Source: an uncultured Desulfobulbaceae bacterium
GTDB taxonomy: Bacteria > Desulfobacterota > Desulfobulbia > Desulfobulbales > Desulfocapsaceae
Direction: 5' to 3'
Length of the DNA: 44,093 bases
Assembly (NCBI GenBank): GCA_947311315.1
Contig: CAMZKN010000018.1
Location: forward strand, 1-44,093
In this document: in pieces, positions 33,547 through 41,398 of the stretch
Numbering within the stretch: the stretch's first letter is position 1
Layout of the letters: each line of letters opens with the position of its first letter
Position numbers and translations under genes: made by a program
The notes under the pieces: model-generated
Seen by the model: only the letters and a program-made list of their open reading frames with translations
What the model was told of the DNA's origin: nothing
Databases searched by the model: none

Positions 33547-35232
33547 TTATATGTCCGCCTGGAAAAATATTGTAAAGGTGGTACCTTTGCCTTCTTTACT
33601 TTTTAGAACAATTGCCGCATCGTTTTCTTTTAAGGTTCGATAAACAATCGAAAGGCCAAGTCCTGCCCCGGATGTTTTTGTGGTGAAAAACGGTTCAAAA
33701 ACATTTTCAGCAACTTCCGGGGACATGCCTGTTCCGTTGTCGGTGAAATGTACGACAACATAGGCAGAGTTTTCCAGGAGAGCCGGATACTTTATCTTAT
33801 AGGTGCGGAGTTTATTTTTGGTGAGAAACTCACCGGTGATATAAATTTTCCCATTTTCTTTCAGGGCGTCAACAGCATTCAAAAAGAGATTGAGAAAAAC
33901 CTGTTGAACCTGATGCGGGTCTGCAATTATTTTCGGTAAATCGGGACTGAGATCTTCATAGAGCTCAATGTGATTTTTTGTCAGTCTGTTCTGGATTAGA
34001 GGATTTGTCTCTTCAATAATGACACTGAGGGAGACAGGTCTTTTATTTGGTTCAACCGGCCGGGCGTACGAGAAAAAATCGGTTAACAATTCGTTGAGAC
34101 GGTCAACTTGTCGAATGATGCGCTGGGAACATTCCTCCTGTTCACTGTCACCTCTGGCTTCTTCCTCAATGGATTGTGCCATTATTTTTATGCCGGCGAG
34201 TGGATTTCTCACCTCGTGTGCCACAGCCGATGCAATTTCTGCAACGGTGGAGAGGCGGTTCATCTTCTCCATTTCTTTACGTACATACTTGAGCTCAGAG
34301 ATATCTGAAAGAGATATAATAACTCCCACCGTTGTTCCTTGGGCATCTTCCCTGGCGACATTGGAGTAGCTGATGATCTGTTGTTCTCCTGTGTTTGTCG
34401 TGAGTGTGAGTTCTCTGTCATACCGGTTCGATTCGGTTGTGGGTGGCGTTAGAAGTTGTGATGTTGTTTCGGTGTCGAGAATGGCGGAGAGATTAGTACC
34501 GTCTAGTGATTTGGTATAGGGTTTAAAAATAGAACGGGCAACAGAGTTACATTTACGGATGGTACCGTCAAGATCAGCGACTATGAGGCCGTGGTTGAGG
34601 CCCTGGATAATGGATTCTGAAAATTTCTTTTCTTCCCGAAGATTGATTATTGATCCCCGCAAATCATTAACCAGCTGGATGAGTTGCTGATCCATTTGCT
34701 GATTTTCAATAATGACTGCACAGATACTGGCCAGTGATTCAAAAAAACGTTCAATCTCAGGTGAATATTGATGTTTTTGGGTCACATAAAAACAGAGAAT
34801 CCCCAGAGGCCCATCGTCTTTGAGTATCGGGATAGAGTAGCTGCCATAGAAAGGGTTTTGAATTGTGCATTTACCAAACAGAGGCGGGATGGCGGTTGAG
34901 AAGTGTATTGCGCTGCTGTCTACAGCCTTTCCGCAGTGACAATAGCCTGATTTAACCTGGGTGCAGGGAATCTCTTTTACAGTAGAGAATCCTTTTGTAA
35001 CAGCTAAGGTAAGGAAGTTAGAATTTTCGTCGAAGGTGAAGAATGCTGCTTTGTTGCTTAAATGGAGTTGCTGCTGCCCCAGAAGGTAATCAAAGATTAT
35101 TTCTATTTTGGCATTGAGAAATGTGGGTTGCAGGGCAGTTTTAAGAATATGGTTAAGCATTATCTGGTGATGATGTTCTTTGGAAACAGTTGCCGAGACG
35201 CTTTTTTCCTTTACTTGTTTTTGTCGCGTCAT
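33547..35232 (-). CDS. GAF-PAS sensor histidine kinase
   Basis: 561 residues from the chosen ATG 35232, which has GGAGAG six bases upstream; the frame opens further up at 35322. Order: short N-tail, GAF domain (about 25-178) with the cysteine pattern GYCHCGKA often seen in this subfamily, PAS domain (about 200-320), HisKA with phosphoacceptor H339 in VAHEVRNPLAGI, and HATPase (about 430-555) with NLFLNAVDAL, DNGTGMSPEV and GAGLGLSIV. No membrane helices, so it is a cytoplasmic sensor; ligand unknown, redox or heme sensing through the cysteines is possible. It pairs with the adjoining NtrC-type regulator. Confidence 0.93.
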   Translation of the reverse strand: MTRQKQVKEKSVSATVSKEHHHQIMLNHILKTALQPTFLNAKIEIIFDYLLGQQQLHLSNKAAFFTFDENSNFLTLAVTKGFSTVKEIPCTQVKSGYCHCGKAVDSSAIHFSTAIPPLFGKCTIQNPFYGSYSIPILKDDGPLGILCFYVTQKHQYSPEIERFFESLASICAVIIENQQMDQQLIQLVNDLRGSIINLREEKKFSESIIQGLNHGLIVADLDGTIRKCNSVARSIFKPYTKSLDGTNLSAILDTETTSQLLTPPTTESNRYDRELTLTTNTGEQQIISYSNVAREDAQGTTVGVIISLSDISELKYVRKEMEKMNRLSTVAEIASAVAHEVRNPLAGIKIMAQSIEEEARGDSEQEECSQRIIRQVDRLNELLTDFFSYARPVEPNKRPVSLSVIIEETNPLIQNRLTKNHIELYEDLSPDLPKIIADPHQVQQVFLNLFLNAVDALKENGKIYITGEFLTKNKLRTYKIKYPALLENSAYVVVHFTDNGTGMSPEVAENVFEPFFTTKTSGAGLGLSIVYRTLKENDAAIVLKSKEGKGTTFTIFFQADI

Positions 35233-35333
35233 GTTTCTCTCCATCCCTTCATCTATCACACGGTAGATTCCTCTGTGCGTTGCTCTCTTTGAAAATCGTG
35301 TAAATATTACCTCGATATGCAAAGAAAAACCAA

Positions 35334-35462
35334 GTAAAATGAACGACCTGTCCTCATTTAGCCAAAATAGTTGCAGGGTACTGCGTATTTTCCGTTAAAT
35401 TTTTCGGTATGTTTGTGAGATGTAAAATAAACGCCCTGTCCATTTATGAAAATGGTAGCAGG
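35334..35462. repeat. Pair of 41-44 base direct repeats before the tungstate operon
   Basis: 35334-35377 and 35422-35462 share GTAAAAT-AACG-CCTGTC, CATTTA, AAAAT and GCAGG, about 80 percent identical with two small gaps, 88 bases apart. Copy 2 contains CCATTT-ATGA-AAATGG, a 6-bp-arm palindrome. A tandem decamer (TTTGTTTTGG twice) lies at 35480-35500. This 366-base gap separates the divergent histidine kinase gene and the tungstate regulator gene, so the repeats may be operators or promoters. No other coding or RNA gene is seen there. Confidence 0.65.
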
Positions 35463-35598
35463 AAAAGCGGAAAAATCGGTTTGTTTTGGTTTGTTTTGGT
35501 TAATCTTAGTATCTTGAACATGTAATTGTTGGCAAAAGTAACAGATCTGGTTATTTCAACGCAGGTTTTGCAGAGAGGAACTCCCGGGAGAAAAGAGA

Positions 35599-36543
35599 AT
35601 GGATTCAATACAGAACGGCAAATTTTTAACAACCAAGGAGGTTGCCAGGCTTCTTCACGTTAATGATAAAATGGTCTATACCCTGGTGAACGACAAAGGC
35701 TTACCGGCAACAAAGGTTACCGGGAAGTGGCTCTTTCCCCGCAGACTTGTAGATGAATGGCTTGAAACGAATATTCTGAATTATAAGAAAACCGGTGTCG
35801 GCTACTCTTCCGACGATGAAATATTGTTATTGGCCGGTAGTGATGATCCGCTTTTTCAGAAAACACTTTCGTTTTTCCACACCCACTCAAAAAATCCCGG
35901 AACAATCGCTTTTTTTGCAAACCTTGGAAGTATGGGTGGTTTAAAAAGTCTCCGCCGTGGTTTGTGTCACATTGGAGTCTGTCATCTTCTGCAGGATGAT
36001 AAGCAGGAATATAATTTTGATTTTGCCGATAAGGAGCTTGAAAAATCTCCTGTTTTTGTCAATTTCAGCCGTCGCGAGCAGGGGCTGCTGGTTCTTCCGG
36101 GTAACCCTAAACAAATTGAAGGCATTGCGGATCTGGCCCGGGATGATGTGTCGATTGTCAATCGCCCTTTAGGTACAGGTACACGTTTACTGCTCGATTA
36201 TGAAATTGCAAAGTCTGATATTTCTGCCTCTCAAATTTCGGGATATCGGTTGGAAATGTCGCGGCACCTCGATGCCGGCCTGGAAATTCTTGCAGGTCGG
36301 GCGGATGCGGCGCCTGCTATTCGAGCGGTTGCAGGTCTTCTCGGTCTTGGCTTTGTGCCGCTTCGCTGGGAAAGATTTGATCTGCTTATTGTCAGAGAAC
36401 GATTTTTTGAAAGAGGAATTCAAAATTTCATCGGCATGTTGCATGAAAAAGAATTTAGAAAGCTCGCAGGTTCACTGGAAGGATATGATGTTTCATTATG
36501 TGGGAAAATGCTTTTTCCTGATAATTTTAAAAATGAGGAGTAA
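35599..36543 (+). CDS. Tungstate/molybdate-type one-component regulator (HTH plus substrate-binding-like domain)
   Basis: 314 residues. An excisionase/MerR-like helix-turn-helix at about 8-55 (LTTKEVARLLHVNDKMVYTLVNDKGLPATKVTGKWLFPRRLVDEWL) is followed by a periplasmic-binding-protein-like domain without signal peptide (about 75-305), of the PBP-like type found in oxyanion-responsive regulators. Visible: LGSMGGLKSLRRG, NRPLGTGTRLLLD and EILAGRADAAPAIRAVAGLLGLGFVPL. It probably senses tungstate or molybdate and controls the downstream tupABC operon, which begins 2 bases after its stop. The upstream direct repeats may be its operator. Function is inferred from context and architecture. Confidence 0.85.
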   Translation: MDSIQNGKFLTTKEVARLLHVNDKMVYTLVNDKGLPATKVTGKWLFPRRLVDEWLETNILNYKKTGVGYSSDDEILLLAGSDDPLFQKTLSFFHTHSKNPGTIAFFANLGSMGGLKSLRRGLCHIGVCHLLQDDKQEYNFDFADKELEKSPVFVNFSRREQGLLVLPGNPKQIEGIADLARDDVSIVNRPLGTGTRLLLDYEIAKSDISASQISGYRLEMSRHLDAGLEILAGRADAAPAIRAVAGLLGLGFVPLRWERFDLLIVRERFFERGIQNFIGMLHEKEFRKLAGSLEGYDVSLCGKMLFPDNFKNEE

Positions 36544-36545
36544 AA

Positions 36546-37436
36546 ATGTTCAGAAGAATAATCTGTATGGTCAGTGTTTTGTGTTTGACGTGTTTATGGG
36601 CTGGAAGTGCTACTGCCGGGAAGGTCTTGAAAATGTCAACTACCACCAGTACGCAGTCTTCGGGATTGCTTGACAGGCTTTTACCTGAGTTTACAAAAGA
36701 TACAGGGATAACAATTAAAGTAATTGCCAAAGGAACGGGTGCTGCAATACGGGATGGACAGGATGGAAATGTGGATGTGATCTTTGTTCACGCCAAAGGG
36801 CGCGAAGACAAATTTGTAGCAGAAGGTTATGGTACCAGGCGGTATGCGGTTATGCATAACGATTTTGTCATTATTGGGCCTGTTGCGGATCCTGCGGGGA
36901 TTAAGGGAATGTCTGATGCCGGGCGTGCTCTAAAGAAAATTGCAGCGGCAAAAGCACTCTTTGTGTCTCGGGGAGATGACAGCGGAACTCACACCAAAGA
37001 ACAATTTTTATGGAAAAACTCCGGTGTGTCGCTTGCCAAACAGGTGCAGAAAATTGTTCGTAAAGGTAAAGAAAAAGAAATTACATTTATGATGCCGGAA
37101 AATTCCGACAGCTGGTATAGATCCATTGGTCAGGGTATGGGCAAGACTATTACCTTTGCTGAAGAAAAACAGGGGTATACCATGTCGGATCGTGGTACGT
37201 ATATTAAATATAAATATGGAAAGACTCCTGCGCTGGATCTTGAAGTACTTTGTGAAGGTGGAGCTGCTCTTGCCAATCCATATGGTATTATCCCGGTGAA
37301 CCCTGAAAAATTTTCCCATGTGCAGTATGATATGGCTATGGAATTTGTGAACTGGCTTCTTGCTGAAAAGGGACAAAAACTAATCGGCGATTATCGGTTG
37401 GAAGGTAAACAGTTGTTTTTTGGTGATGCTCTGTAG
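36546..37436 (+). CDS. tupA: Tungstate-binding protein TupA
   Basis: 296 residues with a signal peptide (cleavage near residue 24). The mature N-terminus has the TTTSTQSSGLLD motif characteristic of TupA oxyanion binding, followed by IKVIAKGTGAAIRDGQDGNVDVIFVHAK, FVSRGDDSGTHTKE and YTMSDRGTY. It captures tungstate in the periplasm for the TupBC transporter; tungsten enzymes such as aldehyde ferredoxin oxidoreductases and formate dehydrogenases are common in these anaerobes. ATG follows the regulator's TAA immediately with GAGGAG just upstream. A 57-base gap before tupB holds AGTGCC/GGCACT and CCCC/GGGG hairpins that may lower downstream expression. Confidence 0.93.
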   Translation: MFRRIICMVSVLCLTCLWAGSATAGKVLKMSTTTSTQSSGLLDRLLPEFTKDTGITIKVIAKGTGAAIRDGQDGNVDVIFVHAKGREDKFVAEGYGTRRYAVMHNDFVIIGPVADPAGIKGMSDAGRALKKIAAAKALFVSRGDDSGTHTKEQFLWKNSGVSLAKQVQKIVRKGKEKEITFMMPENSDSWYRSIGQGMGKTITFAEEKQGYTMSDRGTYIKYKYGKTPALDLEVLCEGGAALANPYGIIPVNPEKFSHVQYDMAMEFVNWLLAEKGQKLIGDYRLEGKQLFFGDAL

Positions 37437-37493
37437 GTTGAAAATTAGTGCCAAGGCACTTCCCCTTTCGGGGCGTTAGAAGTATTCGAGGAT

Positions 37494-38198
37494 ATGGATT
37501 TACTCTTTGACAGCGTTCAGTCTGCTTTACTTCTTTTTATGTCGTTTGATGCAGAACTTTTTCAGATTGTTCTGGTGTCACTTAAAGTCAGTTTTGCGGC
37601 AACTCTGATTGCTTCATGTTTTGGTATTCCAGGCGGTTTTCTGATTGCCTATTCGTCTTTTGCGGGGAAACGGTTTGTTCTTACCTGCCTTAATACCCTG
37701 CTTGCACTGCCGACGGTGGTTATTGGGCTTGTTGTCTATTCGTTTATTTCACGGCGTGGTATTTTAGGGCCTCTTGATCTTCTCTATACCCAGAAGGCCA
37801 TTGTCATAGGTCAGGTTATTCTTATTGTCCCGGTTGTTATGACATTGATCATTGCAGCAATCAGCCGTATCGACAACAGATATATAATGACAGCGCTGAC
37901 CCTTGGTGCCAAACGCTATCAGATGGCACTGGTGGTGATGAAGGAAGCCCGTTACGGTATTTATGCAGCCGTCATTGCAGCCTTTGGCCGGGTAATAGCC
38001 GAAGTTGGAATCAGTATGATGCTGGGTGGTAATGCCAAAGGTTTTACCCGTACAATGACAACAGCGATGGCTCTGGAATATGACAAGGGTGAATTTGTAC
38101 TCGCCGTGGCTCTTGGCATTACTCTTATGACCCTTGCCTTTGCAATTAATCTACTCTTTCATTTTCTGCAATCCAGAGCGAAATCCAATGTTATATAG
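37494..38198 (+). CDS. tupB: Tungstate ABC transporter permease TupB
   Basis: 234 residues with about six membrane helices. The EAA-type cytoplasmic loop is at about 135-165 (ALTLGAKRYQMALVVMKEARYGIYAAVIAAFGRVIAEVG), with a glycine in the right place for ATPase contact. Tungstate-specific permeases of this length are known as TupB/WtpB-like. CGAGGA lies directly before the ATG. Its last bases overlap the tupC start (ATGTTATATAG), suggesting coupled translation. Confidence 0.92.
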   Translation: MDLLFDSVQSALLLFMSFDAELFQIVLVSLKVSFAATLIASCFGIPGGFLIAYSSFAGKRFVLTCLNTLLALPTVVIGLVVYSFISRRGILGPLDLLYTQKAIVIGQVILIVPVVMTLIIAAISRIDNRYIMTALTLGAKRYQMALVVMKEARYGIYAAVIAAFGRVIAEVGISMMLGGNAKGFTRTMTTAMALEYDKGEFVLAVALGITLMTLAFAINLLFHFLQSRAKSNVI

Positions 38199-39219
38199 TT
38201 TGCATAATTTGAAAAAAGTGTATGGCAGTCGAACTGTTCTGGATATTGATCGTCTCGATATTCTTCGGGGAAAAGTGTACACCCTTATCGGCCCCAATGG
38301 AGCGGGTAAAACAACTTTGTTGAAGATGCTGGCTTTTCTGGATAAACCGAGCAGCGGTAAAGTCTCTTTTTCAGGCAGTTCTGTTGAATACACTGAGAAG
38401 AAACTGTTTCCCCTGCGCAGGCGTGTTGTTTTGCTTGATCAAAATCCCATAATGTTTACAGGATCGGTCTGGAGCAATATTGAATTTGGCTTGAAAGTGC
38501 GAAACATTCCGATGTCGGAACGGAGAAAACTGATTCATGAGGCTTTGGAACGTGTAGGAATGGAGCGTTTCGGGGGGTGCAATGCAGCAGATCTCTCGGG
38601 CGGAGAAACCAAGCGTGTGGCTCTTGCCAGGGCTTTGGTGTTCAGGCCTGAAGTTTTACTCTGTGATGAACCGACAGCCAATGTTGATAACGAGAATCAG
38701 GAAAAAATTCTTAAAATTATTAAAACAATCAATCGTGAAGAAAAAACATCTGTTCTTTTTTCAACGCACTATCTTTCTCAGGGGCAACAGTTGGCCGACC
38801 ATACGCTCTTGTTGCAGAATGGTGTGTTGTCTGATCTGACTGGTGAAAATATCTTCAGGGTTGTTGTAGTTGAGCGAGGGCGAACCACCCTGACGTGCCA
38901 ATTAACCGGGCAGCTTACTCTGGTGCTTCCGTCCCATGTACTGCCAGCCCAGGTAGATAGCACGAAATTACATATCGACCCGTGTGGAATTCGTCTCCAT
39001 CTAAACGGGGATGATAGAAGTGATGGCTGCCTGGTGAATGGGCAGATCACGAGTTTACATCAGGACAATGGCGGCGTGCGGGTCTGTGTTGATATTGGGG
39101 TTACCCTGGTTATGGTTCTGCCGATGGGGGAATATCAGATGCAGCGTCCCTCCATTGGTGACACTGCCCGTCTTTTTATACCCCATGAGGCTATTACCAG
39201 TATGCAGACGAAAGTTTAG
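38188..39219 (+). CDS. tupC: Tungstate ABC transporter ATPase TupC
   Basis: 343 residues from ATG 38188, which overlaps the tupB stop; the frame opens 18 codons earlier within tupB. The ABC domain (about 1-215) carries Walker A GPNGAGKTT, signature LSGGETKRVALARAL, Walker B VLLCDEPTANVD and the STHYL switch histidine. A C-terminal extension (about 225-343) with repeated beta patterns resembles a TOBE/Mop-type domain, which in Mo/W importers binds oxyanion for feedback. Its last four bases overlap the convergent cNMP-PilZ gene. Confidence 0.92.
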   Translation: MLYSLHNLKKVYGSRTVLDIDRLDILRGKVYTLIGPNGAGKTTLLKMLAFLDKPSSGKVSFSGSSVEYTEKKLFPLRRRVVLLDQNPIMFTGSVWSNIEFGLKVRNIPMSERRKLIHEALERVGMERFGGCNAADLSGGETKRVALARALVFRPEVLLCDEPTANVDNENQEKILKIIKTINREEKTSVLFSTHYLSQGQQLADHTLLLQNGVLSDLTGENIFRVVVVERGRTTLTCQLTGQLTLVLPSHVLPAQVDSTKLHIDPCGIRLHLNGDDRSDGCLVNGQITSLHQDNGGVRVCVDIGVTLVMVLPMGEYQMQRPSIGDTARLFIPHEAITSMQTKV

Positions 39220-40208
39220 CCGGGTTCTCCGCAGATTTTTGCAATCAGTTGTTCAGGTAATTTGTCAAGAAATTGAATATGGAGTGTGTAATCATTGTAG
39301 AGATGAAAGCTGACTCCTATTATTTTTCCTCGTGTTTCAAAAGTGGTTTTCTGACCATGGTGAGTAAAGATAAACGCCATGAGCAGGTGTCGTGCCAAAA
39401 GCCTGCGCGCAGTTTCTTTTTTCGAACACTTAATGGCGAGGCTGGTGCCTGAAAGAGATATCTCCGTCAGAGTGCTGCGGAAATGAGTTTTAGTTTTATT
39501 TCCTTCCCTGTTTAATATATATGCCATTGCTGTTCCAGAGACTGTGTGTCTGGTGGAATGGAGTTCTGTTGAATTTTTTCTACGCAGAATCTCATCAACT
39601 TTGCCCTGTTTCATACAAAAATTAATGAGTTTTTCATAGAGGCCGGTCTGCTTGTGTTCCCAGTCGTCTGTTGCACTGCTTTCCAGGCACATCAGTTGAA
39701 CCTCTGAGGTGGTTATGGCTGTCGCGCTACAGAGAGATATGGTTGCAAATGTATACTCACCAAGGATATCACCCCTGCCAAGCTGAGCCAGGACAATATG
39801 TTTATCGTCTTCTGGCTGGCAAATTGATATGCTTCCTTTGTCTATAAAAAAGAGTCGATTATTAAGAGCACCTTTGGCAAGCAATATCTTCCCCGGTGGT
39901 ACAATTATCTTCTTTAGACTGTAGAAAAGGCAATTTCGTTCCTCTTCGTTGAACGTACTGTATAATTTGTCCCATATTGCCAGGTGATTTCGGTCAATGT
40001 GAGCTGATTTACTTTCTTCAATGAGTTCAGCCGACCTGATTATTTCTGTTAAAGCCATGGGATTGGTTGTCATCAGTTTTTCCCGTAATGCTTCGGCTTT
40101 TGCTATATGTTTTTCCTGAAGAGCCTGTTTAATGGCACAAAAAAGTCTATCGGTTTGTTGGCTGATATTTCCCGAAGAGGGATCCGGTGGCACAGACTGG
40201 GCTGGCAT
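39216..40208 (-). CDS. Cyclic-nucleotide-binding domain plus PilZ domain protein
   Basis: 330 residues. An N-terminal helical part (about 15-80) precedes a CAP-family cNMP-binding domain (about 85-200: FFIDKGSISICQPEDDKHIVLAQLGRGDILGEYTF, with the conserved GE). A PilZ domain follows (about 210-325), suggested by HSTRHTVSGTAM and the STLTEISLSGTSLAIKCS strand, which is the D/N-x-S-x-x-G type c-di-GMP-site segment. It lacks a helix-turn-helix, so it is not a standard CRP. Such a protein could join cAMP-type and c-di-GMP signals. AAAGGAG lies eight bases before the ATG. It runs towards tupC and overlaps it by four bases. Confidence 0.8.
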   Translation of the reverse strand: MPAQSVPPDPSSGNISQQTDRLFCAIKQALQEKHIAKAEALREKLMTTNPMALTEIIRSAELIEESKSAHIDRNHLAIWDKLYSTFNEEERNCLFYSLKKIIVPPGKILLAKGALNNRLFFIDKGSISICQPEDDKHIVLAQLGRGDILGEYTFATISLCSATAITTSEVQLMCLESSATDDWEHKQTGLYEKLINFCMKQGKVDEILRRKNSTELHSTRHTVSGTAMAYILNREGNKTKTHFRSTLTEISLSGTSLAIKCSKKETARRLLARHLLMAFIFTHHGQKTTFETRGKIIGVSFHLYNDYTLHIQFLDKLPEQLIAKICGEPG

Positions 40209-40351
40209 GCTTTGGCTCCTTTGATGTAAAGGGCGTTGAGATGTCGTTTGATCCCTTAATTATACATTTTTTCAGTAATTATTCAAATCTGCTGTTGTAA
40301 TCAGAATAGTGACAATCGAATTATTGTGCAGCAAGGCATAATTTTTTTGTC

Positions 40352-40380
40352 TTGAAATTAATCTGAATAGTTAGTTAAAT
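40352..40380 (+). promoter_or_regulatory. Possible sigma-70 promoter for the metF operon
   Basis: TTGAAA (40352-40357), a 17-base spacer and TTAAAT (40375-40380) lie about 130 bases before metF. The rest of the 302-base gap between the divergent cNMP-PilZ and metF genes is AT-rich and shows no other gene. Sequence match is moderate. Confidence 0.35.
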
Positions 40381-40510
40381 GAAATTGATAGTAGCGGTTC
40401 CGGCATCGTTTCTGAGATTTTTACCGAAAGCCGGTAACTGGTATCGTCGTAGCCACATTTCCACTCTCCATAAGAAAGTAATCATTTATTATCATCTTAC
40501 AGGAGGTTCA

Positions 40511-41392
40511 ATGGACGCCGCACAAGAAACGAGTATTCCCGCAAAGAAAAAATCTACGCTTATTGCGGAGATTGATCCGCCCAAAGGGGTGAATTTAGAC
40601 AATTTTCTCAGCACAGCACTACAGATAAGGGGGCGGGTTGACACCGCCAGGGTGACGGACAGTGAGCATGCTATCATGCGTATGTCGCCTGTTGCGCCTT
40701 GTCTGTCACTGAAGGAAAAAGGTTTTGAACCGGAGATGATTATCACCGGCAGAGACAGAAACCGTATCTCCTTTCAGGCAGATCTTCTTTCTGCAGCTGC
40801 TCTTGGTATCAAAAAAATTGTTATTAAAGAGGGACATGATCCTGCCGAAGGGGATCAACCCGTTGCGCGGACGAGTGGTGATCTTGATCTGGTTTCCATG
40901 TTGCAGTGCGCAGCTGCACTTAATAGCGGTAAGGATCTGGCCGGGGAAACACTTGATGGTGGTACTGATTTTCATATCGGTGTGGCAATTGATCTTTCAG
41001 ATGATGTGAATTTTAATCGTGAGCGGGCTGAGTTTTTCAATCAGCTCCAGGGCTATGGCGTTGAATCGGTGACCCTGGGCCCGACCTATGATGTGAATAT
41101 TGTCGAGCAGTTTTTACCTTTTGCCGAGTCGACCGGGATTAAACTGTATCCCTCTGTGATGTTTCTAAAGTCGGTTACCATGGTGCGCTACCTCAATAAT
41201 CTGCCTGGAGTGCCATCTATTCCACAGGAATTTTTAAAGAAAATGATGCAGGCCCCGGTTAAAAAAGATGCAGGTATGCAGGTGGCTGCAGACCTTATGA
41301 GGGAACTTGCTTCTCTGGGTGACGGCATGGTGCTACTGGCCATAGGCTGGAGGGACAGGTTGCCTGAATTCCTGGATCTTATCGGTCGATAG
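40511..41392 (+). CDS. metF: Methylenetetrahydrofolate reductase
   Basis: 293 residues, typical for MetF. The TIM-barrel marks are STLIAEIDPPKG (about 16-27), LSLKEKGFEPEMIITGRDRNRISFQADLLSAAALGIKKIVI, HDP and the C-terminal LGPTYDVN/FLKSVTM region. It reduces methylene-THF to methyl-THF with FAD, in methionine synthesis or the methyl branch of the Wood-Ljungdahl pathway. The frame extends to 40379, but ATG 40511 has a full AGGAGG five bases upstream. In this operon MetF is joined with hdrC and hdrB, which argues for the Wood-Ljungdahl/electron-bifurcating setting. No metV zinc-finger gene is seen here. Confidence 0.9.
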   Translation: MDAAQETSIPAKKKSTLIAEIDPPKGVNLDNFLSTALQIRGRVDTARVTDSEHAIMRMSPVAPCLSLKEKGFEPEMIITGRDRNRISFQADLLSAAALGIKKIVIKEGHDPAEGDQPVARTSGDLDLVSMLQCAAALNSGKDLAGETLDGGTDFHIGVAIDLSDDVNFNRERAEFFNQLQGYGVESVTLGPTYDVNIVEQFLPFAESTGIKLYPSVMFLKSVTMVRYLNNLPGVPSIPQEFLKKMMQAPVKKDAGMQVAADLMRELASLGDGMVLLAIGWRDRLPEFLDLIGR

Positions 41393-41398
41393 CATACC

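Noticed and set aside
35548..35563. A GG-N10-GC arrangement before the tungstate regulator, suggesting a sigma-54 promoter
   Set aside because: Apart from the GG and GC, the bases do not fit TGGCAC or TTGC, so it is likely chance.
37449..37473. Terminator between tupA and tupB
   Set aside because: The hairpins are short (six and four pairs) and have no T-run; at most they reduce readthrough or translation.
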